Shown here piece after piece: positions 33,971 to 46,249 of a DNA stretch of 64,000 nucleotides; positions within the stretch are counted from its first letter, which is position 1; the number at the start of each line of letters is the position of its first letter. Under the pieces are notes generated by a model, which was not told the DNA's origin, ran no database searches, and saw only the letters and a program-made list of their open reading frames with translations. The translations under genes were made by a program, and so were the position numbers. The stretch is taken from contig OX463844.1 of the NCBI GenBank assembly GCA_949825065.1, positions 32,217,414-32,281,413 on the forward strand, given 5' to 3'. Origin of the DNA: Odontocerum albicorne. Its lineage: Eukaryota > Arthropoda > Insecta > Trichoptera > Odontoceridae.

Positions 33971-35229
33971 AAAACATTATCTATAGTCTCTCAGTTGAAT
34001 TTAACATTAAAGTATAAACCAGGTTTTTATTACTTGAGATTTTGAACAAGTTTAAAGAGTATGTTTGTGGATTGAATCTTTTTTGCTTATCAACGTTGAA
34101 ATATTGATCCTCTTGACCCCATTCTACCCAATTAACAACCCCAGACCCAAAACATCTTCCGTACGATTATTTTATGTAGGAAAATTTTATTCAGTGTGAT
34201 TTTTAATGAGAGGTGAAGCGATTGTATCACATTTTCATGAAAAAATGGAAGTAGCGCATCGCATAACAACTACTGCTGGTTAAATTTTGACCAAAACAAT
34301 TTTCTTCGATAGCTTTAAAAGTGCTAGTTAGTTTACTGGAAGAAAAATATTTTCGTATAAAAAGTTTTTATCTTTTATTGCGTGCACTTTTAAAGTCTGG
34401 AACTCTTCACATTTTGTGGAAAAGGGTTTGTATATATTTTTTTGACAAATAAATTGGGCGAGGGTTTTGCCTCACGCGAATGTTCCGGTTTAGATTTAAC
34501 TGATTTCCTTGCCTGTACTGGTATTCCATGTACTCGGGTCTAAAGGAAGCTAAATCTTCACCAAAGTGATTAATTTGTATAAGTTAAAAGGCTAAAGATC
34601 TTCGAGATATTTTGAAAGAATTGAAAAGATAATTTTTATATTTTCTTTCTAAGAAATTAAAATTTTGCTCAAATTGTTTAAAAAAGATTATGATTTACCT
34701 TCATAATAGGAATCATTAAGACCTCAAATATTTTCACATATGATGTATTTTGATAAATAGTAGAACGTGATATATGGTATATCTTTCATTTTATGAAAAA
34801 ATGTAATTTATCCTTAACATATTAACACTTTTTCTTTTAGTAAAATATTAAAATTTTCCAACTCAAAACCTGATAACCATAATTTGTATATAATTAAGAT
34901 TTTTTGTGTAAGAATACAAAATTGATGAAACGATCGATAGAATAGGCAGTTATCACACCTAAGTATTACATATATAAAATATTTGGTAAGAAAACCGCTA
35001 AAATGGATAAGGAAGATGAACCTTAGGACAGTATTCATCTTCCTATGCAAGATCAATAACCTATTATTTTTTAATTCAAGTTTTTGCTTTAATTAATTTT
35101 ATTTTTATGATTTTTATAAAATTATCTTTAACCATATTTTATATGGTAAATTAAAAAAATATTTTTATTATTATTATAAATTTTACCCTGTTAATAAAAG
35201 TAGGAGCTGCTGTAACCCATTCCACTTTT
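33971..35229. other. AT-rich noncoding stretch
   Basis: Nothing recognised. Confidence 0.5.
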
Positions 35230-35400
35230 GGTCCAGTGTAATGTATGTAAAGTGTTCATATCCTCAGTGAGATACAGACAAAAGCCTAGTTTACTGGGGA
35301 TACGACAAATGAAAGGCAACAAACCCAAATCCATTAAAATTGTATGTCCAAATTAAATTACCTGTTGTTTTTTCGCAAATTATGTATATTTCTTGTCATG
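35230..35400 (+). repeat. Dispersed repeat R2, copy 1
   Basis: Contains CTCAGTGAGATACAG, GCCTAGTTTACTGG, GATACGACAAATGAAAGGCA, TGTATGTCCAAAT and TTACCTGTTGTTTTTTCGCA, all present in inverted orientation at 37625-37790. Unclassified mobile-element piece. Confidence 0.8.
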
Positions 35401-36059
35401 TGTAATAATAAATAAATAAATATTTGTTACATAAATCAAGAAAAAACATTATAACCGTTAATATAATGGTTTTATTGAATAGTTATGAATCTAAGGACTC
35501 ATTTATCAAGCAAAACATCAGTAATTATAACAATATACTCGTAGCATTCCACTCTTAAATCTTAGAAGCATTTAATCCACGAGTTTATGATGAAAACGTA
35601 TTGTAAACCCAAGAAATTCCATTATGAATACTAATTAAAACCTCAATAAATCCTTCGGATTGCACCGTATCTATTGCAATATATAAAATTAAACTTGAAA
35701 TATTCGAAACGAATAGTTGAGATTTGCTTTGGTGAGCGGTAAACTTCCGACGTAAAGGAATGGGAGCAGTATTTGGTCTGAGTAAACCACAGAAATTACT
35801 CATTCTTTGCATAAAACTCGATGTTTATGATGCTTGCCGGAGCAAGGTCATATTATTATCTTAAGGCTTATGATTGTTCGGCGTATCTAAATATCTTTGT
35901 TCAACAATACACTTCCTTGACCTAACGTTGCATTCCCACCTGAGATTTCGTATTCCATTTATTCTTTATATTTTTTCATTAAGATTCTTCTCCATTTTTC
36001 CTACCTCCTTGTCGTTGTTGTTACATATCGACGATAGCTTTTTACAATTTGCTTTCTAC

Positions 36060-36830
36060 CAGGGCTGTGGAGTCGGAGTCGGAGCCGGAGTCGTGGAGTC
36101 GGAACATTTTAGGCGGAGTCGGAGTCGGAAAAAATCGACCGACTCCGACTCCGTTTAATTATTTTAACATTTTCTTTAATGAATAACGTTAACGTATGTG
36201 TTAACCAGTTAACCTATCATCGTTTCATGCCTGATACTATTTTCCGCGCTTAAAATGATTAAATCAGATTTAAGAGCTTCCATAAATCCTGACTTAATAG
36301 AAGCAATTCTTTTTTTGAGATCTAATTCCATTTAGACCACGAATAGGAAATAAGATTTATATAAAGTATATTTACTTTCAAAAATCTTATCTTGTGTTCT
36401 ATTCAATATTGAATCAAAATAATAATAAACAATATAAATAAGATTTAGTTAACGTATGAAAACAAATGAAGCAACCTTTTTATTTTAAAGTGTTTTCTTA
36501 TTTTTTTTAATACCTACCTGTGTTGTTTTTCTAATTATTTTAAAAGTTTTATTTAATTCTTTTTTTAAATATTAATATATATTTTTAATATTATTTTTGT
36601 GTGAAGATATTGCTTAATGCGTATTGTTTATATATGTTTTTATTAAATTGTTTCATTTGTGTACGAATATAATAATTTTTGTATTTATACCTGTATCCAT
36701 TATGCATAAGTCAATATAAATACATTAGGTAGACGCAGTAAATTATAAAATAAAATAAAAATTGAAGTCAGAGTCAAGAGTAGGAGTCGGAGTCGGAGTC
36801 GGTAAATTTTCATCCGACTCCACAGCCCTG
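36060..36830. mobile_element. hAT-type nonautonomous transposon (771 bp) with (GTCGGA)n ends
   Basis: Terminal inverted repeat CAGGGCTGTGGAGTCGGA at 36060, with its exact complement ending at 36830. The flanking 8-bp duplication CTTTCTAC (36052-36059 and 36831-36838) is the hAT signature. Just inside each end are arrays of GGAGTC/GTCGGA hexamers in opposite orientation (about 36069-36155 and 36765-36815). The AT-rich interior has no transposase ORF. Confidence 0.92.
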
Positions 36831-37624
36831 CTTTCTACTATATTACCTAAAATGTATAAGATGCGACTTGAACAGATAAAGAACGTTCTTTAATTTTCAG
36901 TTCCTGCAGTTCCCGCAGTCTGGATACATTTGTTCTTTGTTGGTTCACGAAATCAAAGCAAAATCTTACTGGTTACCTATTGTTAGTTACCCAGCCTACG
37001 TTTCAAACGAGCAGCCTATTTAACATATTTATGATTGATTGAAAGAAATTTCCACATCGCAACGAGTCACACACACACAGTGAAAGTATAATATAATAAA
37101 ATACAATTAAAAAATATTGTAGCTTTCTATTATCATACAACTATGTTATAAATAGCCTTGTCGAGCTATATTGCTCTTAGCGCGGAATAGAATCTCATAT
37201 ACACCAAAAGAAGCGGACTCGTTTCTGTTTATTTAATATTTTAATCGGACCTGAGCCCTCAAGGTGGCTTTTGACTGCGAAATTGCAAAATAAAATTTTT
37301 TTACACACTGTTAAAAATACCTGTAATGAAAGTGTAATACAAATTTTAACTTTTATTTTATTTCCATCGTATTTATTCCTTGAGAAAAATACATTTAAAA
37401 TCGTACCATGTCCTTATGAAACGTGAATGTTTTATTGATGAGTAAAATACCAAAGGCTTTCATAAATCATAATTTATTTTATAAGAATATTATATGACAG
37501 ACTTGTTATTGATTCCAGTCGAGTTGTCCTAAGTTGTTCGACTAATACGTGACATTCCCTGCTTCAATAAGTGTCTTAAAGAAAAACTTGAATTCTGATA
37601 AATTATGTCGAGCGAAATAATGTA

Positions 37625-37790
37625 TAATTTATATATACACAATTTGCGAAATAGAAATATACACAATTTGCGAAAAAACAACAGGTAATTTGATTTGGAC
37701 ATACATTTTTAATGTATCTGAGTTTGTTGCCTTTCATTTGTCGTATCTCCAGTAAACTAGGCGTTTACCTGTATCTCACTGAAGATATTT
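37625..37790 (-). repeat. Dispersed repeat R2, copy 2, inverted
   Basis: Reverse-complement relative of 35230-35400, perhaps 85% identical by eye. The ATACACAATTTGCGAAA segment is duplicated here. The two copies bracket the hAT element. Confidence 0.8.
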
Positions 37791-38405
37791 AGCATGAAAA
37801 AATAAATCGTTACTTCTTTCCGATTTTTGATTACACAAAAACAAAACCCCGTTGCACGCTCTCATCAACCTGACAAACAGTGACACTCAACTACAACTGG
37901 AAACATCTTGCGAAATTCAACTCCTCACACATCATCACTCCAGAAAGACCAAAAATATTCATTCCACAATATACCGCACACAATAATAAGAATTAAAATT
38001 AAAACAAAAAATACACAGAAACACAAATACAAAAACAACCAAAATTAAAACAAGAAGAAACCCACACTCACGAGCTCACACAAATGCGTGATATGTTTTA
38101 ATATTTCCTTTATAAAACTTCTTTGCATTGGTTTTTCAAAGGTGCCAAACTGTAAAGCAATCGGCTCTCTCAAATTACTTATATTGAATAAAAATGAATA
38201 TAATATATAATTCAACAAAAATTAAATAAGGTGTCAAATATAACTTAAATATATAAATAAGTAATGACCACTAGATAGCGGTAAATTCCGTAAAATTTAT
38301 ATTTTTAACAGACTAATGCATTTCCGGACAGGCTGTTCACGATTTGTCTGCGACGAGTACTCTATAATTTGGTTATATATTGTAGCACACAAAAATGAGG
38401 AAAAT

Positions 38406-38594
38406 TCAGAAAGGCTCTTTCAAACGGCAGCATAGAAGAACGATGAGACATAAGTAGATCACCATCCCGATAGACCGATCAATAAGAAATGCAACAGGGT
38501 CCTCTGCAATGGCAGCTCCGAGAGATTCAAAGGTGGGAGAGGTCGATCGTCGTTGTAGTTGCCGATCGTCGTTGTTGTTGGCAGAGTTAAGCAT
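38406..38594 (-). CDS. Candidate small ORF, unrecognised
   Basis: ATG (complement of 38592-38594) to a stop at 38406, 62 residues. It starts MLNSANNNDDRQLQRRSTSP, passes through FESLGAAIAEDPVAFLIDRS and ends in a possible membrane segment (GMVIYLCLIVLLCC). It lies in a GC-richer patch, and the frame stays open upstream to 38645. No known family is recognised. The other strand and frames also look partly protein-like, so this may be old transposon sequence. Confidence 0.22.
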   Translation of the reverse strand: MLNSANNNDDRQLQRRSTSPTFESLGAAIAEDPVAFLIDRSIGMVIYLCLIVLLCCRLKEPF

Positions 38595-38597
38595 ATG

Positions 38598-38637
38598 AAC
38601 CGGAGATATCGCGACATAACCGGAGATATCGCGACGA
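38598..38637. repeat. 20-bp tandem duplication
   Basis: AACCGGAGATATCGCGAC plus two bases, twice in a row. A GATCGTCGTTGT duplication lies just upstream (about 38545-38577). Confidence 0.9.
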
Positions 38638-38934
38638 TGAACCAAGAAGACATTAAAGTATTTTTGACAAATTTAATTTAAATGGTCAATTGCACAATAA
38701 GGATATTTTTGAGATCAGCAACGACCGTAAATGATGCAAAAAATAATATTACTAGCGAGAGCTCTTAAAAAATACTCGTATATACATTATTTGCATATTT
38801 TTATTGAATTTGGAAGCGTGCCTAGCAACCTTTACATTTAACTTTCTTTACAACAGCATATTTCGAATTACTTTGAAGCAATATGGTACCATACACTGAC
38901 ACCTGCATTTAATTTCATGTTCATTCAATCGTTT

Positions 38935-39265
38935 GGTGTCCCTCAACATATCCGAACCAGCGTAAGGCATATGCGTAACCCAGCACTTTGAGGGTTTAAT
39001 ATTAAAGATACACAACGGGACACAACATTGTCTTCGATTCTATAAATTAAACCTTTGGGCTAAGAACCACTAAAGTAACGTCATTGGATGTAAAGATTTC
39101 TAAAGGCATAGTTAAATGTCACTCACACACGTCTAGCGCTCACAAGTATCAGACAAACAAATTTTCCTGACTGGGCCCCTTTTTTTCGGGTACCATCGGA
39201 AAATAAAGAATCAACCCCTGAATGGAAGTCAACCATTTCCAAACTAGTTCACAGAGATCATCACT
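38935..39265 (-). mobile_element. SINE S1, near full length, minus strand
   Basis: Starts with hairpin arm CCCTCAACATATCCGAACC, then ACACAACATTGTCTTCGAT, TTAAACCTTTGGGC, a CACACACGTCTAGCGCTCAC block, GGGTACCATCGGAAA, and the reversed head to CAGAGATC. Confidence 0.75.
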
Positions 39266-41874
39266 TCACCTCCCATAATCTCGTTCGTTCACCGTTCCCT
39301 TTATATTATTTTGGTATTCTTATATCCCTTTTCGATACTCAGGTTGAGAAGTCTTAGTGCCCATTAAAAAAAAATTAAAAGCATGCCAATAATTAGATAT
39401 AAATGATAATTCTAAAAAAATATTTATCAACTTTTCAACTAATTTACTTTAAACTTTTAATAAAATAATCAATGGTTTTAAGAGCGAGCTTATAAGAAAA
39501 ACACAACTTTTTTCAGGTCATAATTTAAAATAATAATTTGTTTTCATCAATTTTTCTTATTGTTTGAATTCTCTCTTTAAAACAGGTAGGTGTGTGCACA
39601 CCTGTGATTTAAGTAACACGTGTTATTCAGAAACATCTAATTCACATTCAAAATACTACGTTGATTTTCTATGGATAAGCGAGCTTGCCAATTTGCATGT
39701 AATTGACGACATTATATGAATAGTTATGCGCTTTCGATTCTACAAAGAATAAATCTAATCGGAACACAGCTTTTCTAGACTAGTACAAACAGGTAATACT
39801 TAGTTTGTATTGTTATACTTAGTCCAGTGACCCTTTTCTAGCTGTTATTCATTTAATGTTATTACTTTATTTATGTCTTAATAAGATCGCAGATTTCACA
39901 TAATTGAAAAAATCCTTGAACTGGGTTTAATGACGGAAATATTCCACATCATTCATAAACCAGGTTCTTAACCCACTCCACTGCTGATGATTGCATTGAA
40001 CAAGTCATTAGTAATAGAGTAGGGCCTAGCAATAATTTTTCAAACCAAAAACTTTCCATTCTAACCTTTTTTTTATAATACGAAATAATTCCGTTTGATC
40101 ACTTAATTTCGTTCAATTTATTCTAACTCATCAACGGTTGTCAATTGATATTTTTTTTTCGTTCTTTTGTGTACATAATTAAACCTGGTACATCTAGCGG
40201 GCTTATGGCTAAACAGCCATTTCTCTTAACAAATCAGTTCATTTTGATTACATTAAACTATTTTAAACCAACATATTTAAAAAAATCATTCGTTTATATT
40301 TAAGTAAATAAAACCAAAGAAATTACCAATCTTTATCAATAATAGTCAAACTAAATGAAATGATATTGTTCAAGGAAAATTAGGATCAAAGAATATCCTG
40401 ACAAATGTTCATGTTTTTCAATTCTTTCTCAAACATTAATAAGGATGGTGCACAAGTGATAAATCTTGAGTTCGTTCTACAGCCGAGCCGAATGAACCAC
40501 AAATGAAGTTGTGTCCAATGTGGTGTGATATTTTGGTATGTAAAGGAGTCTCTTATCGCCTGATTGAAGAGAACGTTCGTGTTCTGATAAAAGTGGAATT
40601 TTTCGCGAAGATATGAAAGAGAATAGGCATTGTTAAGCACCAAAATATTGTCGACAGAATACTCGTTTGAAGGTTATACCGCTGCCCGATTTTAAGCCAT
40701 AGAAGTGTGTTTCGAATTTCCGACACGTGGATTCATTTCCTTAGATCAAATATGATCGGATACAGTATTTTCGAGTATCTTCAACTTATCCAACATCTCG
40801 TCGACATCCAAATAATAAGTCACCGTATTCAAGTAATGAACATTTTTAAGGCTAATCTTACATTTAAAATACATGCTTGTCAAATGTAATGATACTTTTA
40901 CTCAATAGAAATCCTCTATATAATAATATCTACATTGGAGTTATATGCTCCGTATATAATATTTTTTCAAGTTTTATCCAGCTTACTTTGTTGCAATTTT
41001 AATGCGTTTATTTATATACTTTCCCTTCATTGTACGATAATCTAGTGAGCTTATTGCCACGTAGCAATCTCTTACAACCAGCAAAAAAACTGAACTTCTT
41101 GAAGTTTCATGATCCCAATAAAATATAAAAATAACAACAATCAAAGTGAGATATCATCACTCGATGGAAAAATTAAGGGATTATGGAGAGGTAAGGGAAA
41201 TCAGTAATATTTAATACTAAATATATTGTATGAGAAACATGCTGATAGGGTTAGCAGAGTGTTAAAAATATTATAATACATATAAAGGAAAAACGTTCAG
41301 AAAAGAAAAAAAGGTCTCAACCAAAATCCATTATTAAATATTTGTGTGTAAATTTGCATGAGAAGCACGTTTTTCATTTTCCTGTTTGTCAATAAGGGCA
41401 TTGGTTTTTTCTCCAACTACTGGCGATTCCAAAATACTACCAGTCGTTAGTTTCATGAATACACAATTCTGTTAAACAACCTAAAGGTTGCCTATTATTA
41501 ATGCAACGATACTATCAGATGTAAACATTTTGTGTCATTGTTTTATATAATTCACGAATTGAATACTAATTTTAAATTATTTACAACGTGTTTTATATGG
41601 TTTCAGCGAAATGTGAATATACTGGGTGGAGCATGATCTTACTACAAATAGAAATTTAAATGCCTTTTTTATATTTTTAAATTAAGAAAACCTTTTTTTC
41701 ACTAAATTCTGTAATTTGTGAATTTTTGGACAATACATTTTGCATCTCGTTACGCCACTGATCACCAAATATTATTTAGCCCTCCAAGATAAAGAAACGT
41801 AACCATTTTTATGTTTAAATTTTGAGCAATTAAATAATTGTAGAAATTACACCTTTTAAATCAAGACTGGCAAT
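39266..41874. other. AT-rich noncoding stretch with two S2 fragments
   Basis: Remnants of SINE S2 (minus strand) at about 40165-40235 (AATTAAACCTGG, GCGGGCTTATGGC) and 41035-41110 (TTATTGCCACGTAGCAATCT, ACAACCAGC). Nothing else recognised. Confidence 0.5.
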
Positions 41875-42185
41875 TTTTTTTTCGGCCGCAGACCCCATAA
41901 TGTTTAAATGCCTCCCATACTAATTGACGAGATGCATTCCTCGAACTAAAACACTGTTTATCATAGTCGCTTATGTGGCTTGGGGTATTGCTTTAATAAC
42001 GGCCCTGATTGGTGACGGCGGACATTGTGGCGATGTTATTAGTTGTCCGAGCTGCCCAGTCTCATTTGTAGGGCTTCCTTTGAATATTTCCTGTTTCGTC
42101 GAACTGCTCCACAATCCGCATTATGGTTCATCTGCACGGAATATCCCATCTTCCTTCTTTTCTCAATGCGCGTTGTACTGAAATC
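41875..42185 (-). pseudogene. Possible DNA-transposase N-terminal fragment, minus strand
   Basis: GC-richer block. One minus-strand frame gives LRKEGRWDIP and, after a stop, RIVEQFDETGNIQRKPYK, then DWAARTTNNIATMSAVTNQG. The phrase V-E-Q-F-x-E-T-G-x-I-x-R-K-P resembles the linker between helix-turn-helix units in Tc1/mariner/IS630-type transposases, and the IAT...V continuation fits. The plus strand is open from 41924 to 42181 with one hydrophobic stretch, likely a shadow. Confidence 0.35.
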
Positions 42186-42559
42186 AGGGTCTTGAATTTA
42201 AAATACAATTGAATGTGTAATAATATTATTCTGAAAATAAAAATGAAAAAATATATTTAAAATTAAAAATTTATTGAAACTTATTTTTATTGGAAGATTC
42301 ATGTTTTACCCCGTATTGGTATTAAAATCGTTTTATGGGAGCGCATAACTCGTATAGAGTGAGATCACAGAAACAGTCCGAAAGAAGTATGGATGTCAAA
42401 AACAGAAGCTTTGAATTAAGTTTGCCCTACTCTATACTGGTAAAAATCGTTTGTTTAGTACCCATCAATAGTTACATTCCATGCGCTATGCATTTCATAG
42501 CCAAACAGCTTTTTAAAAATTGATGTTGAAGGGAACTGGTCACATTAAATCACACTGCC

Positions 42560-42780
42560 GTAAAAATTTTATGTAAAAGGTGTCGTTCATACACTTGGGC
42601 ATCGTCCTCACCAACAAACATAAAGAAGACATATTATAATTCCAAAGTGGGACCAGAACATCAACAGCACTATACAAGCTTCTTAGCTGTAAATCACTGT
42701 CTCGGAATAGCAAACTAAGGGTACCTATACTCATACAACACGATCACTTCACCCTGATGGCTGCTAGGCACGTTCCAAAA
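42560..42780 (+). pseudogene. LINE reverse-transcriptase fragment, post-palm region
   Basis: The plus frame reads LGIVLTNKHKEDI, then TSTALYKLLSCKSLSRNSKL and RVPILI. This corresponds to the YLGS-x-LT...NR...ALY-x-L segment between the RT palm and thumb. Short and frame-broken. Confidence 0.6.
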
Positions 42781-43829
42781 ATCATATGCAAATTTTCAAA
42801 GTAGTATGAAGTACATTAATGTACGAGTACAACACACTTTCATACTTATTTATTTCATCCACAGTCGATACTGTATTCAAAATAAAGCTAATATTTTTAA
42901 TGCTATCAACCAATCAAATTGAAGCTGTCAAAAATATTTATTGTATGGAATAAAGCATCGCATTTTATTTGTCTTAAATATTTTGAAACTTGTCAGCATA
43001 ACAAGTTGTTTTATTACACCAACAACTTAATGAATATATTTAACTATAGGTGAAGGCAGGCAAAAATAATTTCGTTTTATTTTTATTATCTTGCAATAAG
43101 TACATTTTTATTTTTTATTTGAATGAATACATATTACATCTTCGAATTAGCTATGAAAATTCCATTAGCGTGAATTCATTTCTGAAATTGTTAAATAATA
43201 TGGGTATGCTATTAAAATAAAATTTTATGAATGAAAAAGCTTTTCGAAATATTATAGTTTGTTTGCAGTCTTGTAATGACATAATCGTTGACTCACGAAA
43301 AACAAGTTTTTAAATAATAAGTCAACGAACTCCCCTTCCATATCTCGTCATAAAAAATCGAACAAAATACACATTAAAATAACAAATACGAGTACATTTT
43401 ACCTCTATTTTAATTCATCCGTTTGGTGATTTGGTCAAATATTTTTTTTATAAATGTACATTTAATATACCTATAACTTAATATTTACTTAAATTCATGA
43501 CAAATCCTGAACTAGATAAAAAGTCGTTTTTGACCACTAGCTAGAATTAGGGGATCTTAAAAATGCCTTGGATTGTCCCATTACACTTCTCATTCCTCGT
43601 CATTATAATGCAAAAATCTTGATACCTCTCCAAGCTTTAAATCGTCATAATCTGGAAAGTAGTCGTGTTATTCATAACCAAATACCATATGAACTATTGG
43701 CGTTTGTGAACTGTATTTTATAATCGAAAAATCACGGCGCTCATACGATGATATTTTATTTTATAATGCAGGATATTCTTTTCATTCAATCGTCACTTAC
43801 ATTTGTGAATTTTGTGAAACTACGTAATA
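42781..43829. other. AT-rich noncoding stretch
   Basis: Nothing recognised beyond octamer copies at 42822 and 43387. Confidence 0.5.
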
Positions 43830-44230
43830 TCTGTACAATTTCTAGTGTTGAAGCATGGAGACTCACTCAGGCAACCACAAAAAAAACTAGAAACTTTTGA
43901 AATGCGGTACTACCCAAGAATCCTGAAAGTCTCACTAGTTGACCAAGATCGTAACAATGCTGTCTTAAAACGGATGACAAGAGTTAAAAATAAGTATTAT
44001 ACATTATCAAGAAGAAAAAAACAGCGATTTGATCGTATAATGCTAGGAGAAAAATTTGATATCCTTCAACTGATATGGTAGTGGAAAATGGCATGGCAGA
44101 TACAAAAAAGACGCACCTCCTGGTTGAAAACCTGACGGGAGTGATTTCATTTTAGTGCCATAACTTTGGTAAGAGCTGCTGCCTGAACGGCCAAGAAAGT
44201 CATGATGATGACAAGAGAATGTCTCTGAAT
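43830..44230 (+). mobile_element. LINE B 3' fragment
   Basis: The open frame 43845-44081 reads LKHGDSLRQPQKKLETFEMR, then YYPRILKVSLVDQDRNNAVL, KRM, and after a gap FDRIMLGEKFDILQLIW. In other frames QKRRTSWLKNL follows, and a degraded S-C-C-L-N-G end. The RRTSWLKNL block defines family B and recurs, degraded, at 61.4 kb. Confidence 0.72.
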
Positions 44231-44799
44231 AAATGATAAACTATCAAGAAGAAATATTTTTGATTTAGAAATATTATTCCCTAATAACTTGAAACTTATT
44301 TATTATAAATTTGAAAAAAATATCCGTTATAATGTTTTCAAAACATTATGATTTAAAATAAAGTGAATGCATTCAGCATTTTTTTTGTCGTATTATTTAA
44401 CAACAATTAATCATTCACATATATGAGCGGAAACGGTACTAATAATAATTAATATCTATTTAAAACATCATTGAAATTAATTCATAGACAGCTGTTTCTA
44501 GGCATAGAAAAAAAAGATATATGTCTTACACGAATTAATGAATAATTGATTCGTTGATTGATTACATTACTATGTAGGAAGTTAATGAACCTTCAAGGAA
44601 TCAACATAAATTAAAACAATATTACTGAAGAATTTCATCAATTTAGATTTATGGTTTGATATATTGATATCTTTTATAAAGATTAATAATTCATCTAAAT
44701 GCAAAAACGTTGTTTGTTATTTTTATTTAACTCATAATTTATTTATTATTGTTGGTTTGCTAAAACAACGTATGCCCAAATAATGAATGAGGACACTAG

Positions 44800-45695
44800 G
44801 AAAGCATTCGGGTTTAAAGGACATGCATTACTTAATGATGGAGAAAGGAGCATTGAGATGGTTCGGCCATGTAGAAAAATAATAAAAGATTTACAAAATT
44901 AACCTATACAAATAGTGTAGAAGGTAAGGTAAGATAGAAGGTAAGTATGATTATAGAACACCTAGGTAAACACCTAGTGTTAACCGTTTCGTTTTATTTT
45001 ATTCGTTTCGTCGTAACACCTAGTGTAACGACGAAACGAATCAAAATTTGGAAGAGGGAAGAGAGGAAAACCTTTACGATGGACGTGATAAGACTCTTAT
45101 CTGCACTAAAAGGAATGTGGTGAAATTCTACTATTCAGGTAGTATTACTCAAATGATGGAAGAATTACGAGGGATATCGAACACCGTGTAGCTATAGGAA
45201 ACAGCGTCCATGGGGCATTAAAATAAAATATTATTTAATCGGAATGTATCGGAATCTGCTAAGATCCACGATAGTATTCTAGTCTCAGCTCAGCAACAAG
45301 TTAAACGTGGACGTGGAAAAATACCAAAAAGTCGAATAAATGCTGTAGAAATGTGTGAACTAAGAAACGTACATGGGATAACAATGAATTAGGGATGAAT
45401 AAGAACTTAAGGCTGATGTATTAATTAAGATCGAGAAGAGCACTTTGAAAATATTTGGGGATATATAAAAAATAAATGAAGAAATACTAAGTCAACAAAT
45501 AAACAGCGCACATGTGAGTGGTGGCGAAATAGGCGAAGACCAAGGAAATTATAGTTGAATCAAGTAAATACTGTATTGAAAGAAGGAAATGTTTTTTTTA
45601 AAAACCAAAGGAGTTGTATGACAAGGTATATGGATGTAGAAGAGTTGAAAAATATATGTCGCGATACGAACGTCTGGTGCTCTCTTTTCTTTGCC
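44800..45695 (+). mobile_element. LINE A fragments, rearranged
   Basis: 44815-44885 carries a RALRWFGHVEK-like piece. 45105-45200 has the start of the post-RT region (a YYSGSI-like piece, then MMEELRG). 45330-45690 has SRINAVEMCELRNVHGITM, a KIEKSTLKIFG-like stretch, a CEW...GRRPRKL-like basic block and a C-R-D end. The order is disturbed and a palindrome sits at 45001-45041, so several insertions or rearrangements have occurred. Confidence 0.65.
45001..45041. repeat. 41-bp palindrome inside the LINE A region
   Basis: Arms ATTCGTTTCGTCGT and ACGACGAAACGAAT pair perfectly (14 bp). Inside, ACAC/GTGT extend the stem after one mismatch. The AACACCTAGTGT core also occurs at 44968-44981 next to CGTTTCGTT, suggesting a broken larger element. 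Confidence 0.9.
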
Positions 45696-45699
45696 TACC

Positions 45700-45925
45700 C
45701 AGACAAGTAGGCTTCTTCTTTCGTATGATATCCTTCAACATATTCGAATTGGTAATTCGGACATACTGAAGATCATGGCCGAACAAAATATTGTCTTCAC
45801 CCCCAGCAATTGATCTACTGGAGTAGTAATGGAACTCGTGGTTCATGGCCCTTTTTTGAGAACTATTAGATAACGAGCCCAAAGCCCGTGGAAGTCAAGC
45901 GTCTTTCCAACTAGTCCGTGGGATT
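45700..45925 (-). mobile_element. SINE S1 copy, minus strand
   Basis: Hairpin CTTCAACATATTCGAATTGG then TAATTCGGACATACTGAAG at 45730-45769, AATATTGTCTTCACCCCCAG, GGAACTCGTGGTTCATGGCC, and the reversed head through AACTAGTCCGTGGGATTG. Confidence 0.82.
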
Positions 45926-46249
45926 GTGGTACGTAGTATTAAAAATAATAAATTTGTAGGTATTTCTTATAATCATTTTTCGTTGGTTTGTACGAGGAGC
46001 GCTACCGAGCATATTAATCGAGTGATAAAAGTTTCCTTTTCAAAAATGTGTTTGTGGGTCTGACTACACTGAATATCATCCAATGCACTATGGCCGCCAT
46101 GGTCATATATCGTAAGTAAATTCTACTTTTCTATACACGGTCTACTCCTATTACAAGTAATGAATTAAACAGGCATACATATGCTGTGCATGTCCGGCGC
46201 TATGTCGCTCAGCAAGTTTTTTCTTCCGTCGTGTATCAGTAAATTATAA

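Noticed and set aside
40386..40643. 85-codon minus-strand ORF
   Set aside because: No recognised motif and no compositional support.
46040..46110. Frame reading SDYTEYHPMHYGRHGHIS next to a GTAAGT donor, resembling the astacin Met-turn (MHYG)
   Set aside because: It is upstream of the zinc-site exon although this motif must come later in the protein. One residue is missing from the consensus, no acceptor is visible and stops lie just upstream. Worth a glance only if a tandem astacin gene is found.
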